Made by a program: the position numbers and the translations under genes
Shown: positions 34,405 to 42,994 of the stretch, piece after piece
Layout: every line of letters starts with the position of its first letter
Numbering within the stretch: position 1 is the stretch's first letter
The notes under the pieces: model-generated
Database searches by the model: none
The model's input: the letters and a program-made list of their open reading frames with translations, nothing else
What the model was told of the DNA's origin: nothing
NCBI GenBank assembly: GCA_043743335.1
Contig: JAYTWR010000174.1
Location: forward strand, 18,416-82,415
From: UBA5216 sp043743335
GTDB lineage: Bacteria; Pseudomonadota; Gammaproteobacteria; Burkholderiales; SG8-41
Length of the DNA stretch: 64,000 nt
Reading direction: 5' to 3'

Positions 34405-34900
34405 ATGTCTCGCTACCGATGCAGCTTCGTGGTAGGTGGTACGTTTTTTCTTTACGGTCAATCTGCCCGACCGGAACAGCCATTTACTTGTGGATGAATA
34501 TGCTCGGATGCAGCGTGCTGTCGATACCGCCCGTGCTCGCCATCCTTTTCTGACGCTGGCGTATTGTGTGTTGCCAGATCATTTGCCTGGCATCTGGCAA
34601 ATGCCGGAAAGCGATGCCGATTTCGGTTTGCGTTGGCGTGTGATTAAGCGAATGTTCTCCCGTGGGCTTACCGCGTCCGCCACGCGCTCCACGAGCAAAA
34701 TCGCAAAATCGCAAAGCGCGAGAAGCGCGTAGGGCGGCGGCGCTTCTGGGAGCGCCAAGTTCGAGACAACGCGGATTTACAGCGCCATGTGGATTACATC
34801 CATTACAACCCCGTAAAACACGGGCATGCCAGACTTGTTCAAGAATGGCCGCACGCGTGATTCCACGTCTATTGCGTGATGGGGGATACGACTTTGTCGC
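34405..34900 (+). pseudogene. decayed REP-associated tyrosine transposase (RAYT/IS200-like)
   Basis: Recognisable family blocks appear in order but in different frames: MSRYRCSFVVGGT (34405, frame 1), FFFTVNLPDRNSHLLVDEYA then LAYCVLPDHLPGIWQMPESD (frame 2), and RRRFWERQVRDNADLQRHVD followed by YIHYNPVKHG (frame 1 again). The DHLHC-type catalytic His is now Pro (DHLPG). A TGA stop lies at 34858-34860. Two frameshifts, one near a T-run at about 34444-34452, plus the lost His and the stop show the element is dead. A REP-like palindrome lies directly upstream. Confidence 0.75.
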
Positions 34901-35519
34901 GCGCCATCGCTACGTCTGGTTTGGGCGATTCGATTCTTGTAGGCTTCCTTCGCCACCTCTGAGCAATCGGTTCTTGCACGACTAGTGAGGCCGGGGTTTT
35001 GCGCAAGTGGCGCGTTCCGACGCCTGCCAGCGTCGCGCGAAATCAGTGCAGAGATGTACCCGCCCCGAAGAAAAATTCCCTATGAAATCAATTGATTATA
35101 GTTATTCCCGTAGATGCCCGGTGCAATGCTCCGGCTACTGCTCCGTCACCGCCGGCCCATTAAAGTATTGTGTCTGACGCCACTGTTGCATTGTTGCGGT
35201 GGCCCTTGACACCGCTTTTGCGGGACTTATCCAGCCGAAAGATGTTCAGCAGCGCACCGCGTATGGCCGTTAGGTTTTGTACGCTGTGCTTGGTGTGCGG
35301 GCATTGTAATAATTCTGTAAAAACAAATGCTTATAATTAACGTTTGCTCGTAGTGGGAATAGCTATGATTATCAGTTTGAGGTGCTATGTAAGCGTTGCG
35401 GATTCTCCACTGTGTTCTGTCGGGCGGACTATGTGTCATGTCACAGCGGATGACCTGCGAACGAAAGGGCATAGACAACAGATGGCTGCGAGCGGCGCGC
35501 CCAAGGCAATGGCGGGATT
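34901..35519. other. non-coding region upstream of ppk1 with motif copies
   Basis: About 620 bases with no confident gene. It holds a weaker AT-rich motif copy at about 35081-35107 (minus-strand ATAACTATAATCAATTGATT) and another at about 35306-35340 (minus-strand ATAAGCATTTGTTTTTAC). A 13-codon frame starting ATG 35482 ends in TGA overlapping the ppk1 ATG, so a short leader peptide is conceivable. A small frame with CKRCG near 35380 has no start codon or family match. Confidence 0.4.
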
Positions 35520-37646
35520 ATGAGTAAAGCGCGACTCGCACCGGAACTGTTCCTTAACCGGGAACTCGGCCAACTGGCGTTCAATCGTCGTGTGCTGGCG
35601 CAGGCGGAAAATCCTGCGACACCGCTGCTGGAACGGTTGCGCTTTTTGTGCATCGTCAGTAGCAACCTCGACGAGTTTTTTGAAATTCGCGTAGCCGGGC
35701 TGCACGCTGAAATCGAGGCTGGCATTCCGGTCTACGGCGCCGACGGCATGCCGCCCAAACAAGTCTTCGAGAACGTGGCACGCGAGGCGCACGAGCTGGT
35801 GGCCGCGCAATACCGTTTGTTTAACGAGGACATTACCCCTGCCTTGGCCAGTGCGGGCATACGCTTCCTGCAGCGCGCCGATTTCACCAGCGCGCAATCG
35901 TCGTGGATCAAAGACTATTTCGTGCGCCAGGTGATGCCCGTGCTCACGCCCATCGGGCTTGATCCTTCGCACCCGTTCCCACGCGTGCTCAACAAAAGCC
36001 TGAATTTCGCCATCGAACTGGAGGGGAAGGATGCGTTCGGGCGCAATTCCGGCATCGCCATCGTGCAGGCGCCGCGCTTGCTGCCGCGCGTGATACGGCT
36101 GCCGCGCGATATCGCCGGGGCCGAGTACGATTTTGTTTTCTTGTCGTCCATCATGCACGCGCACGTGTCCGAACTTTTTGCCGGGATGAAAGTGGTTGAC
36201 AGCTACCAGTTTCGATTGACCCGCAACAGTGACTTGTTTGTAGACGAGGAAGAAGTCAAGGATTTGCGCGACGCCTTGCGCGGTGAGTTGCCTTTTCGCC
36301 AATTTGGCGACGAAGTGCGGCTGGAGATCACCGCCAATTGCCCGCCGCAGATTGGGGATTACTTGCGCGCGCAATTCAAACTTGAAGTAGCGGATATTTA
36401 TCGCGTGGACGGGCCGGTCAATCTGGTGCGCCTGATGAGTGTGCCCGACAGCGTGGACAGACCGGATCTCAAGTTCCCGGCGTTCAAGGCGGGCGTGCCT
36501 GCCCGTTTGGAACACGCTGCGAGCCTGTTCGACGCCATCAGCGAAGGGGACATACTGCTGTATCACCCGTTTCAGTCGTTCCAGCCGGTGATTGCTTTTT
36601 TGCAGGAAGCCGCGCGCGATCCGCAAGTGGTTGCGATCAAGCAAACGGTTTACCGCACCGGGGCAGAATCAGAACTGATGGAAATACTGATTGCCGCCGC
36701 ACGCAGCGGCAAGGAAGTCACCGTGGTGCTGGAATTGATGGCGCGCTTCGACGAAGAGGCCAATATCAACTGGGCGCAGCGTCTCGAAGATGTAGGCGCG
36801 CATGTCGTGTATGGCGTGGTCGGGCACAAAACGCACGCAAAAATGCTGATGGTATTGCGCCGCGAGACGGCGGTGACGGATGTGACGGATGTGACGGATA
36901 TTCCAGAGACACCGGCAAGCTACCTCAAGCGCTACGTGCATCTGTCTACCGGCAACTATCACCCGCGCACCGCGAAGCTGTACACCGACATGGGGATATT
37001 CACTTGCAATGAGGAGATCAGCGCCGATGTGAACGACATCTTCATGCAGCTTACCGGGCTGGGTCGTGCGACGAAGCTGAAGCACCTGTGGCAGTCGCCG
37101 TTCACGCTGCACAAGCAAATGCTGCGCGCCATTCAAAATGAAACGACGCATGCGGAAGCAGGCCGCGGCGGACGCATTATCGCCAAGATGAATGCTTTGG
37201 TGGAGCCCGACATTATTGGTGCGCTGTACGTGGCGTCGCGAGCCGGCGTGCAGATTGATCTCATTGTGCGTGGCGTGTGCGCGCTGCGGCCGGGTGTGGC
37301 GGGGGCTTCGGAAAACATCCGTGTGCGATCTGTCATCGGACGCTTTCTTGAGCATTCGCGCGTGTTTTATTTTCACAACGGCGGGCAGGAAGATGTCTAT
37401 CTGTCGAGCGCAGACTGGATGGGGCGCAATTTTTTCGGACGCGTTGAAGTCTGTTTCCCGGTGCTCGACGCGGCGCTGAAAAAGCGCGTCATCGATGAAG
37501 GTTTGCAGTGCTATCTCGACGACAGTGCGGCGGCTTGGTGCATGGACGAGAACAGCCAGTACTGCTTGTCGTCATCCGGCAAAGGCAAAACCAGCGGCGC
37601 GCAGCAAGTGTTGCTTGAGCGGCTGGCGCAACCTGGGGTTCGCTAA
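35520..37646 (+). CDS. ppk1: polyphosphate kinase 1
   Basis: A 708-residue enzyme that makes polyphosphate from ATP. Family landmarks are ELFLNRELGQLAFNRRVLAQ, SSNLDEFFEIRVAGL, the catalytic-His region KRYVHLSTGNYHPRTAKLYT and GHKTHAKMLMVLRRE. It starts at ATG 35520 without a clear ribosome-binding site. Between MLMVLRRE and YVHLSTGNYH, where the family normally has a short link, there is an extra stretch with VTDVTDVTD (residues 452-460), coded by three perfect copies of a nine-base unit. It converges on ppx with seven bases between the stops. Confidence 0.96.
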   Translation: MSKARLAPELFLNRELGQLAFNRRVLAQAENPATPLLERLRFLCIVSSNLDEFFEIRVAGLHAEIEAGIPVYGADGMPPKQVFENVAREAHELVAAQYRLFNEDITPALASAGIRFLQRADFTSAQSSWIKDYFVRQVMPVLTPIGLDPSHPFPRVLNKSLNFAIELEGKDAFGRNSGIAIVQAPRLLPRVIRLPRDIAGAEYDFVFLSSIMHAHVSELFAGMKVVDSYQFRLTRNSDLFVDEEEVKDLRDALRGELPFRQFGDEVRLEITANCPPQIGDYLRAQFKLEVADIYRVDGPVNLVRLMSVPDSVDRPDLKFPAFKAGVPARLEHAASLFDAISEGDILLYHPFQSFQPVIAFLQEAARDPQVVAIKQTVYRTGAESELMEILIAAARSGKEVTVVLELMARFDEEANINWAQRLEDVGAHVVYGVVGHKTHAKMLMVLRRETAVTDVTDVTDIPETPASYLKRYVHLSTGNYHPRTAKLYTDMGIFTCNEEISADVNDIFMQLTGLGRATKLKHLWQSPFTLHKQMLRAIQNETTHAEAGRGGRIIAKMNALVEPDIIGALYVASRAGVQIDLIVRGVCALRPGVAGASENIRVRSVIGRFLEHSRVFYFHNGGQEDVYLSSADWMGRNFFGRVEVCFPVLDAALKKRVIDEGLQCYLDDSAAAWCMDENSQYCLSSSGKGKTSGAQQVLLERLAQPGVR
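36873..36899 (+). repeat. 3 x 9-bp tandem repeat inside ppk1
   Basis: GTGACGGAT is repeated three times in frame, coding Val-Thr-Asp three times. The extra residues lie just before the catalytic histidine segment of polyphosphate kinase. The unit length keeps the frame in any copy number. Confidence 0.95.
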
Positions 37647-37653
37647 GCGGACA

Positions 37654-39162
37654 TCAGTCGTCTATTGCGAATTCGCCGCCGCCGGTGTCGTCAAGACCGC
37701 TGATTTTCACGTCGAAGCCGATTTTTTCCCATTCGCGGATTTCGTCGCACAGGGCGGTGCTGGTCAATGGGTTGCGTTGCAGCCAAGCCGGGTCTATGGC
37801 CAAACGGAATCTCCCGTCGCCAGCTTTGGCGGACGTGATGGGCGGATTTATTGCCGTGCGCCGCTGGCAGAACAGGGCGGCGAGCCGCAGTGCGAATACC
37901 ATGCGCCAGTCGGTCGATTCATCCAGTTCGGGTAGCAGTTTTTTCAGTGAGCGGCGGTGCGCGAGCAACAGTTGTGCGATGCGATGCTGTTCTTCGCGCG
38001 TGAAGCCGGGCATGTCGGCATGGGCGACAATGTAGGCCGAATGGCGATGGTAGCCACTGTAGGCAACTGAAATGCCAATCTCGTGCAACTGCGCTGCCCA
38101 TGCCAGATACGCAGCGCTGCGCGCGCCGGTGCCGGCGAGCCGTTCGAACAGATGCGCTGCGAGTTCGGCCACGCGATGCGCCTGCGGCTCATCGACATGG
38201 TAACGGTGCATGAACTGGGTTACGGTGGCGTCGCGCGTGTCGTGGTGCCGGGTGCGTCCCAGCATGTCATAGAGAATGCCTTCGCGCATGGCACCGTCGG
38301 CGACGGCCATCTGTTTGATGTCCAGTTCCGCCAGTACTGCGGCCATGATGGCGAGTCCACCGGGGAATACGGACGCGCGGTCATCGCGCAGGCCTGCCAG
38401 TCCGCTGCGCGCCATGTCGCCGGCCTTAATCAAATGCGCGCGCAAGGCTTCTAACCCATCGGGCGTGATGCCCGATTCTGTAAATCCATTTAACTGGAGT
38501 GCTTGGGCCAGCGCGCGCGCTGTGCCGGACGAACCGATGGCGTGCTTCCAGTTGCGCCGCGAAAATTCAGAGACGATATGCTGCAACTCGGTGCGGGCAG
38601 CCAGTTCGGCTTGTTTGAACGCGGTCTTGGAAAGCTTGCCGTCGCTGAAAAATTGCCGGCTAAAAGAGATGCAGCCCATATACAAGCTGTCGAGGCGCTG
38701 CGGCTTGTGACCTTCACCGATGATGAATTCGGTTGAGCCGCCGCCGATATCCACCACCAACCGCAGCTCGTCCGTTGCCGGCAGGCTGTGCGAGACGCCC
38801 GCATAAATCAATCGCGCTTCCTCGCGGCCAGCGATAACTTCAATCGGAAAGCCCAGCGCGGCTTCGGCTTTTTTCAGGAAAGCCGTGGCGTTTTTCGCCA
38901 CGCGCAGCGTATTAGTGCCGAGCGCACACACGTCGCTGGGATGAAAACTGCGCAGGCGTTCACCGAAGCGTTGCAGACACGCGATGGCGCGCGCCTGCGA
39001 CGCCTCGTCGAGCATTTTGTGTTTGTCGAGGCCGGCACCCAGCCGCACCGCTTCGCGCAATGCGTCCAGTGGATAGGTTTGATCGCCATCCACACGTGCA
39101 ATTTGGCAGTGGAATGAATTCGATCCCAAGTCGACGCTGGCGATGGAGGTGTATTCGACCAT
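37654..39162 (-). CDS. ppx: exopolyphosphatase (Ppx/GppA family)
   Basis: A 502-residue hydrolase removing terminal phosphate from polyphosphate, or acting on pppGpp in GppA-type members. The actin-like ATPase fold is marked by ASVDLGSNSFHCQIAR and VVDIGGGSTEFIIGEGH. The C-terminal HD-like domain (HEIGISVAYSGYHRHSAYIV) is present. It is convergent with ppk1, so synthesis and breakdown genes are linked but separately transcribed. ATG at 39160-39162. Confidence 0.93.
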   Translation of the reverse strand: MVEYTSIASVDLGSNSFHCQIARVDGDQTYPLDALREAVRLGAGLDKHKMLDEASQARAIACLQRFGERLRSFHPSDVCALGTNTLRVAKNATAFLKKAEAALGFPIEVIAGREEARLIYAGVSHSLPATDELRLVVDIGGGSTEFIIGEGHKPQRLDSLYMGCISFSRQFFSDGKLSKTAFKQAELAARTELQHIVSEFSRRNWKHAIGSSGTARALAQALQLNGFTESGITPDGLEALRAHLIKAGDMARSGLAGLRDDRASVFPGGLAIMAAVLAELDIKQMAVADGAMREGILYDMLGRTRHHDTRDATVTQFMHRYHVDEPQAHRVAELAAHLFERLAGTGARSAAYLAWAAQLHEIGISVAYSGYHRHSAYIVAHADMPGFTREEQHRIAQLLLAHRRSLKKLLPELDESTDWRMVFALRLAALFCQRRTAINPPITSAKAGDGRFRLAIDPAWLQRNPLTSTALCDEIREWEKIGFDVKISGLDDTGGGEFAIDD

Positions 39163-39559
39163 AAATGATTAAGTATTCGTGACTACGCAGTCCGTAGCAA
39201 GCGTTGATTTTACAGAGCGCAGAAATGAGCAGAGAGTGGAGAACGGAGAGCGTAGAACGGGGAGTATAGCGCGATGAATTTGTCTTGGCGGAGGTTTAGG
39301 TCGTGCAGACCGAAGACCTGCCAAGTGCTGAACATCACCTCGCAGCGCTGCACGACATCTGCCTGTTGTCGTGCGAGGAACTCGACGATCTGGAAAAAGC
39401 CGTCGCGGCAGTTCTCGTGTGTAGTCACTGACGCGACGCACCTTGCGTGCCTGTTGCGATAGGGCATACTCCCCGAAGGTCGCTTGTGGCCTGCAAATGA
39501 CAACGCGCGTAACCCGCACCTAGCAGGGTGCCAATACGCCAAGCTTGAGGTAATGGGTA
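39163..39559. other. intergenic region between ppx and the YeeE/YedE pair
   Basis: About 400 bases. A short plus-strand frame at 39303-39431 is listed separately. Minus-strand frames here overlap each other and show no family features. A weak piece of the AT-rich motif (AAATGATTAAGTATTC) lies at about 39162-39178. The DNA at 39220-39260 is a run of near-repeats (GAGAGTGGAGAACGGAGAG). Confidence 0.4.
39303..39431 (+). CDS. possible 42-residue small acidic protein
   Basis: A GTG at 39303 is preceded by GGAGG (39290-39294) at eight-base spacing, and the 42 codons that follow have the strong GC third-position bias of local genes. The peptide begins VQTEDLPSAEHHLAALHDIC and continues LLSCEELDDLEKAVAAVLV. 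No family was recognised and no signal peptide is visible. It has two closely spaced cysteines. It could be a true small protein or a fragment of an older gene. The evidence is only composition and ribosome-binding site. Confidence 0.35.
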   Translation: MQTEDLPSAEHHLAALHDICLLSCEELDDLEKAVAAVLVCSH

Positions 39560-39982
39560 ATGACACTGGACATGAGCGCCTTCACCCCGGCTACCGCCCT
39601 CACCGGCGGCGTGCTGATTGGCATAGCCGCCGCCCTGTTTGTGCTCTTCAACGGACGCATCGCCGGCATAAGCGGCATTGTGGGCGGCTTGTTGCGTCCG
39701 AAGCTGGGGGATGTGGGTTGGCGCTTGGCTTTTGTGACGGGCTTGGTGGCGGCACCGTTGGTGTATTCGCTGTTTTCTGCGTTGCCGACGAGCCGCATTG
39801 AGGCGGGCGATGCGATGCTGGTTGTCGCCGGGCTGCTGGTCGGCATGGGCACGCGTTACGGCGCGGGCTGTACCAGCGGGCATGGGGTGTGTGGTTTGTC
39901 GCGGTTGTCGGTGCGCTCGCTGGTGGCGACGTTGTTGTTCATGGCGGCGGGTTTTGTGACGGTGTTTGTGGTGCGCTATTGA
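39560..39982 (+). CDS. YeeE/YedE-family half-transporter, first subunit
   Basis: A 140-residue membrane protein with about four membrane segments. ALTGGVLIGIAAALFVLFNG, NGRIAGISGIVGGLL and the cysteine loop YGAGCTSGHGVCGLSRLSVR are characteristic of the short YeeE/YedE subunits. It represents half of the transporter; the other half is the next gene. It probably moves thiosulfate or another sulfur compound. The stop and the next start overlap as TGATG (39980-39984). TTGAGG lies about ten bases before the ATG. Confidence 0.88.
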   Translation: MTLDMSAFTPATALTGGVLIGIAAALFVLFNGRIAGISGIVGGLLRPKLGDVGWRLAFVTGLVAAPLVYSLFSALPTSRIEAGDAMLVVAGLLVGMGTRYGAGCTSGHGVCGLSRLSVRSLVATLLFMAAGFVTVFVVRY

Positions 39983-40410
39983 TGAATAAAATCAATGTGA
40001 TATTGAGCTTTGTGGCGGGCCTGATTTTTGGTGTGGGCTTGATCGTGTCGGGCATGAGCAACCCGGCGAAGGTGCTGGGCTTTTTGGATATCACCGGACG
40101 CTGGGATCCGTCGCTGGCGCTGGTGATGGGCGGTGCGGTGGTCGTGGGGCTGGGTGCGTTTGCGCTTGCGAAGCGGCGGCAGACCACGTGGCTGGGGCTG
40201 CCGATGGTGTTACCGGCAGCGACCGTGATTGATCGGCGGCTGGTGATTGGCAGCGTGCTGTTCGGCGTGGGCTGGGGGCTGGCGGGGATTTGTCCAGGCC
40301 CGGCAATTGTGCTGGTGGGCGCGGGCGCGATCAAAGGCGCGATTTTTGTGGCGGCGATGCTGGCGGGCATGGGAATATTCGAGCTTTTGGCGCGAGGCAA
40401 GCGTGGCTAA
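39982..40410 (+). CDS. YeeE/YedE-family half-transporter, second subunit (DUF6691-like)
   Basis: A 142-residue membrane protein. GLIFGVGLIVSGMSNPAKVL, DPSLALVMGGAVVVGLGAFA and GVGWGLAGICPGPAIVLVGA are the family blocks, and Cys in the ICPGP loop is the likely sulfur-relay residue. It overlaps the preceding half by three bases and the next gene (Bug) by eight. Together the two halves should make one channel equivalent to the full-length protein at 18156-19283. Confidence 0.88.
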   Translation: MNKINVILSFVAGLIFGVGLIVSGMSNPAKVLGFLDITGRWDPSLALVMGGAVVVGLGAFALAKRRQTTWLGLPMVLPAATVIDRRLVIGSVLFGVGWGLAGICPGPAIVLVGAGAIKGAIFVAAMLAGMGIFELLARGKRG

Positions 40411-41419
40411 ACCTCACCACCGACGCTGGTTAAAAGCGATTTATGCTTTGGTTACTTTGGTCACTTTGATTACGATGGCGGGTGCGACCGGGGGTTTGTG
40501 CGCAGTCGCCGCAGGACAAGCCTTTCCCGCGCGTCCGATACGCGTGGTGATTCCTTTTCCGCCCGGCGGGCCGACTGATTTTGCGGCGCGTGCGTTGGGT
40601 GCCGAGATGTCGGCCCTGCTGGGGCAGACGTTGGTGATGGACAATCGCGCGGGTGCCGCCGGATTGATTGCCGCGCAAACCGTGGTGGGCAGTGCGCCCG
40701 ACGGGCACACGCTGTTGTTTTCGGGCGCAGGCGCTTTCGGTATTAACCCGGCGCTATTCGCCGGGCGTTTGCCCTACGATGCGCAGCGCGACTTTACACC
40801 CGTGGTGTTGGTGATTTCGTCGCCCAATGTGTTGGCGGCGAATCTGCGATTTGCGGGCAATAGTGTGGCGGATGTGATTCGCCTCGCCAAGCAAAGTCCC
40901 GGCAAGCTGAACGTGGGCGTGGGCAGCCTAGGCACAACGCAGCACATGGCGGTCGAGCTGATGAAAATGATGGCCGCGATACAAGTCACCATCGTGCCCT
41001 ATAAAGGCGCTGCACTGGGCATGCAAGATTTGATCGGCGGCAATATCGATATTTTGTCGGACGGCATTGCCTCAAGCCTGCCGCAGGTGCGCGCGGGGCG
41101 CATCAAGGCGCTGGGGGTGACCAGCCCGGCGCGCGTGCCTAACGCACCGGAGATTCCGGCGTTGGCCGAAACGCTGCCGGGATTTGCGGCCATTGCGTGG
41201 TTTGGCCTGTTTGGCCCGGCCAAAGTGCCTGCCGCTGTGGTTGAGGCTTTGAACCGCGCAGCCAATGCCGCACTGAACAAGCCGGCGTTACGCGCGCGCT
41301 ATGCGGATGCGGGATTGCAAATCATGGGGGGAACGCCGGAGCAGGCCGCGTTGCATGCGCGTGCGGAACGCCAACGTTGGGCCGAAGTGGTGCGCGTGAC
41401 GGGTGCCAAGGCGGAATGA
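40403..41419 (+). CDS. Bug/TctC-family periplasmic solute-binding protein
   Basis: A 338-residue receptor. The GTG at 40403-40405 is chosen; the region before it is the YeeE subunit in another frame. A signal peptide with ALVTLVTLITMAGATGG (coded by short ACTTTG-type repeats) leads to FPARPIRVVIPFPPGGPTDF, VMDNRAGAAGLIAAQTVV and VTIVPYKGAALGMQDLIGG. It overlaps the YeeE subunit by eight bases and precedes an FAD oxidoreductase by four, so all are probably one transcript. The ligand is unknown. Confidence 0.9.
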   Translation: MAKPHHRRWLKAIYALVTLVTLITMAGATGGLCAVAAGQAFPARPIRVVIPFPPGGPTDFAARALGAEMSALLGQTLVMDNRAGAAGLIAAQTVVGSAPDGHTLLFSGAGAFGINPALFAGRLPYDAQRDFTPVVLVISSPNVLAANLRFAGNSVADVIRLAKQSPGKLNVGVGSLGTTQHMAVELMKMMAAIQVTIVPYKGAALGMQDLIGGNIDILSDGIASSLPQVRAGRIKALGVTSPARVPNAPEIPALAETLPGFAAIAWFGLFGPAKVPAAVVEALNRAANAALNKPALRARYADAGLQIMGGTPEQAALHARAERQRWAEVVRVTGAKAE

Positions 41420-41423
41420 GTCT

Positions 41424-42779
41424 ATGAGTTTGCCAGCGCAAACGATACCCGAGCCCGCACGGCACACGCCGGTACTGGCGCGGCCCGATGTGCTGGTGGT
41501 GGGCGCAGGTATTGCTGGGCTTGCCGCTGCGGCGAGTGCTGCGCGGGCGGGGGCCGATACGCTGCTGATTGAGCGCAACGGGTTTCTCGGCGGCACGCTA
41601 ACGGCGGTGACATTGGGCGGTTTGTGCGGCAGTTATCGCCAGACGGATTCCGGCTTGCGACCGGTGGTCGGCGGCCTTTGGCCGGCGTTTGAGTCGCGCC
41701 TGCGGGCGCATAACGCATTGGGCGAGCCGCGCATGTCGACCATTGTGCGCGGCGTACACGGCATACCCTATGATCCTGAGCGGCTAAAGCAGGTGGCCGA
41801 CGAATGGATGGCGGCGGCGCACGTGCCGGTGCTGACGAATGTGCTGTTGGCTGATGTGCAACAGACGGACGGCGTGGTGGGTGTGGTGTTCGTGCAAACC
41901 GTGGCGGGCCGTCGTGCGATTGTGCCGCAGGTGGTGATCGATGCGTCGGGTGATGCCGAACTGGTGGCAATGGCGGGCGGTGAAGTGTCTCTCGCGCGGG
42001 AGGGCAGCCTGCAAAGTCCTTCGGCCATGTTTCGCATGGCGCCGATAGATCGTGCGGCGTTCGCCGCGTTGTCGCGGCACGACCTGACGCGCGTGCTCGA
42101 CGCGGCCGTGCGGGCCGGTGCGGCGTTACCGCGCACGACCGTGGCGGTTTTTCCGTATCTTGCGAACGGCGAAATGCACTTGAACGCCACCCGCGTGACC
42201 AAGGCCGATGGCGGCTGGTTCGATCCATTGGATGTTTTTGAAAGGGCGGCGGCGGAACGCGAGGGGCGTCAGCAAGTATTTGATTATGAAGATATTTTTA
42301 AGGACAACGTGCCGGGCTTCAGAGACGCCCGCGTGACCGCAATAGGCTCCGCATTGGGGGTGCGCGAGAGCCGCCGAATACACGGCGACGCTGAGCTGAC
42401 CGAGCAGCACGTGATGGGTTGTGAGAAGCCCGCCGATCGCGTGGCGTGTTGCGCATGGCCCGTCGAAGATCATGCGCCAGGACGCGCAACCGTGTGGCGG
42501 CCATTGCCTGCCGCCGATTGGTACGGCATCCCCTACGGCTGTTTGGTGCCGCGCGGGTTGCGCAATGTGCTTGTGGCGGGACGCTGTTTGTCTGCCACCC
42601 ACGTGGCGCAGGCGTCGGCGCGCATCAGCGCCGCGTGTCTGGCCATGGGTGAGGCGGCGGGCGCTGCTGCCGCGATGGCATTGGCGCAGCGGGGGACGAA
42701 GCGGGGAGATGTGCGCGTTGATGTGGCCCAACTGCAACACACGCTACGCGCGCACGGCGTCATTCTCGATCCGCACTGA
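41424..42779 (+). CDS. FAD-dependent oxidoreductase (FAD_oxidored family)
   Basis: A 451-residue flavoprotein. The N-terminal dinucleotide motif PDVLVVGAGIAGLAAAASAA leads to LLIERNGFLGGTLTAVTLGG, a pattern of the pfam FAD_oxidored group, and a late FAD-binding block LRNVLVAGRCLSATHVAQAS. ATG 41424 lies four bases after the Bug stop. The Bug receptor and this enzyme may share a substrate. The codons for QQVFDYEDIFKD (42271-42303) match the dispersed AT-rich motif, a local drop in GC content inside the gene. Confidence 0.85.
   Translation: MSLPAQTIPEPARHTPVLARPDVLVVGAGIAGLAAAASAARAGADTLLIERNGFLGGTLTAVTLGGLCGSYRQTDSGLRPVVGGLWPAFESRLRAHNALGEPRMSTIVRGVHGIPYDPERLKQVADEWMAAAHVPVLTNVLLADVQQTDGVVGVVFVQTVAGRRAIVPQVVIDASGDAELVAMAGGEVSLAREGSLQSPSAMFRMAPIDRAAFAALSRHDLTRVLDAAVRAGAALPRTTVAVFPYLANGEMHLNATRVTKADGGWFDPLDVFERAAAEREGRQQVFDYEDIFKDNVPGFRDARVTAIGSALGVRESRRIHGDAELTEQHVMGCEKPADRVACCAWPVEDHAPGRATVWRPLPAADWYGIPYGCLVPRGLRNVLVAGRCLSATHVAQASARISAACLAMGEAAGAAAAMALAQRGTKRGDVRVDVAQLQHTLRAHGVILDPH
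42271..42303 (+). repeat. AT-rich motif-like segment inside the FAD oxidoreductase
   Basis: GCAAGTATTTGATTATGAAG followed by ATATTTTTAAGG: core plus T-rich tail, entirely within coding sequence and in frame. It could be a motif copy or chance. Confidence 0.45.
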
Positions 42780-42783
42780 GCGG

Positions 42784-42963
42784 CTACGGCGCGCCGCGTT
42801 TCACCCCTTCAAAAATCAGAAAATATTGATTCGGCAGAAAAGCGTGTTCTTCCGCGAGGGTGTAGCCCGCGCGTTGCATTTCTTGCTTGACGATATCGGG
42901 CGCGACGCGCGCCTTGGGCGGCGCTCCTTCGGGGGAATTCATGCGGAAATCGATGATGAAAAG
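42784..42963 (-). pseudogene. C-terminal remnant of a class I SAM-dependent methyltransferase
   Basis: The minus strand reads LFIIDFRMNSPEGAPPKARV, then VAPDIVKQEMQRAGYTLAEE and HAFLPNQYFLIFEGVKRGAP before TAG at 42784-42786. This is the usual end of a Rossmann-fold methyltransferase (strands before and after the GY-LxxEH-FLPxQYFLxF block). The frame is stopped by TAA directly upstream (42964-42966), where an AT-rich motif copy begins. The rest of the gene is missing, and a nitroreductase gene takes its place. Confidence 0.65.
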
Positions 42964-42964
42964 T

Positions 42965-42988
42965 TATTTGAAATCATATAGTTATAAC
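42965..42988 (-). repeat. AT-rich dispersed motif at a gene breakpoint
   Basis: Minus-strand GTTATAACTATATGATTTCA followed by AATAACTTTT. It lies between the end of the nitroreductase gene and the truncated methyltransferase and marks the point where the latter is cut off. Confidence 0.6.
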
Positions 42989-42994
42989 CTTTAA

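Noticed and set aside
35345..35455. Small CKRCG-containing frame
   Set aside because: No start codon in frame, low GC third-position use, and no family recognised.
35436..36644. Long minus-strand open frame (402 codons)
   Set aside because: It lies antisense to ppk1 and shows no domain, only the usual shadow frame of a GC-rich gene.
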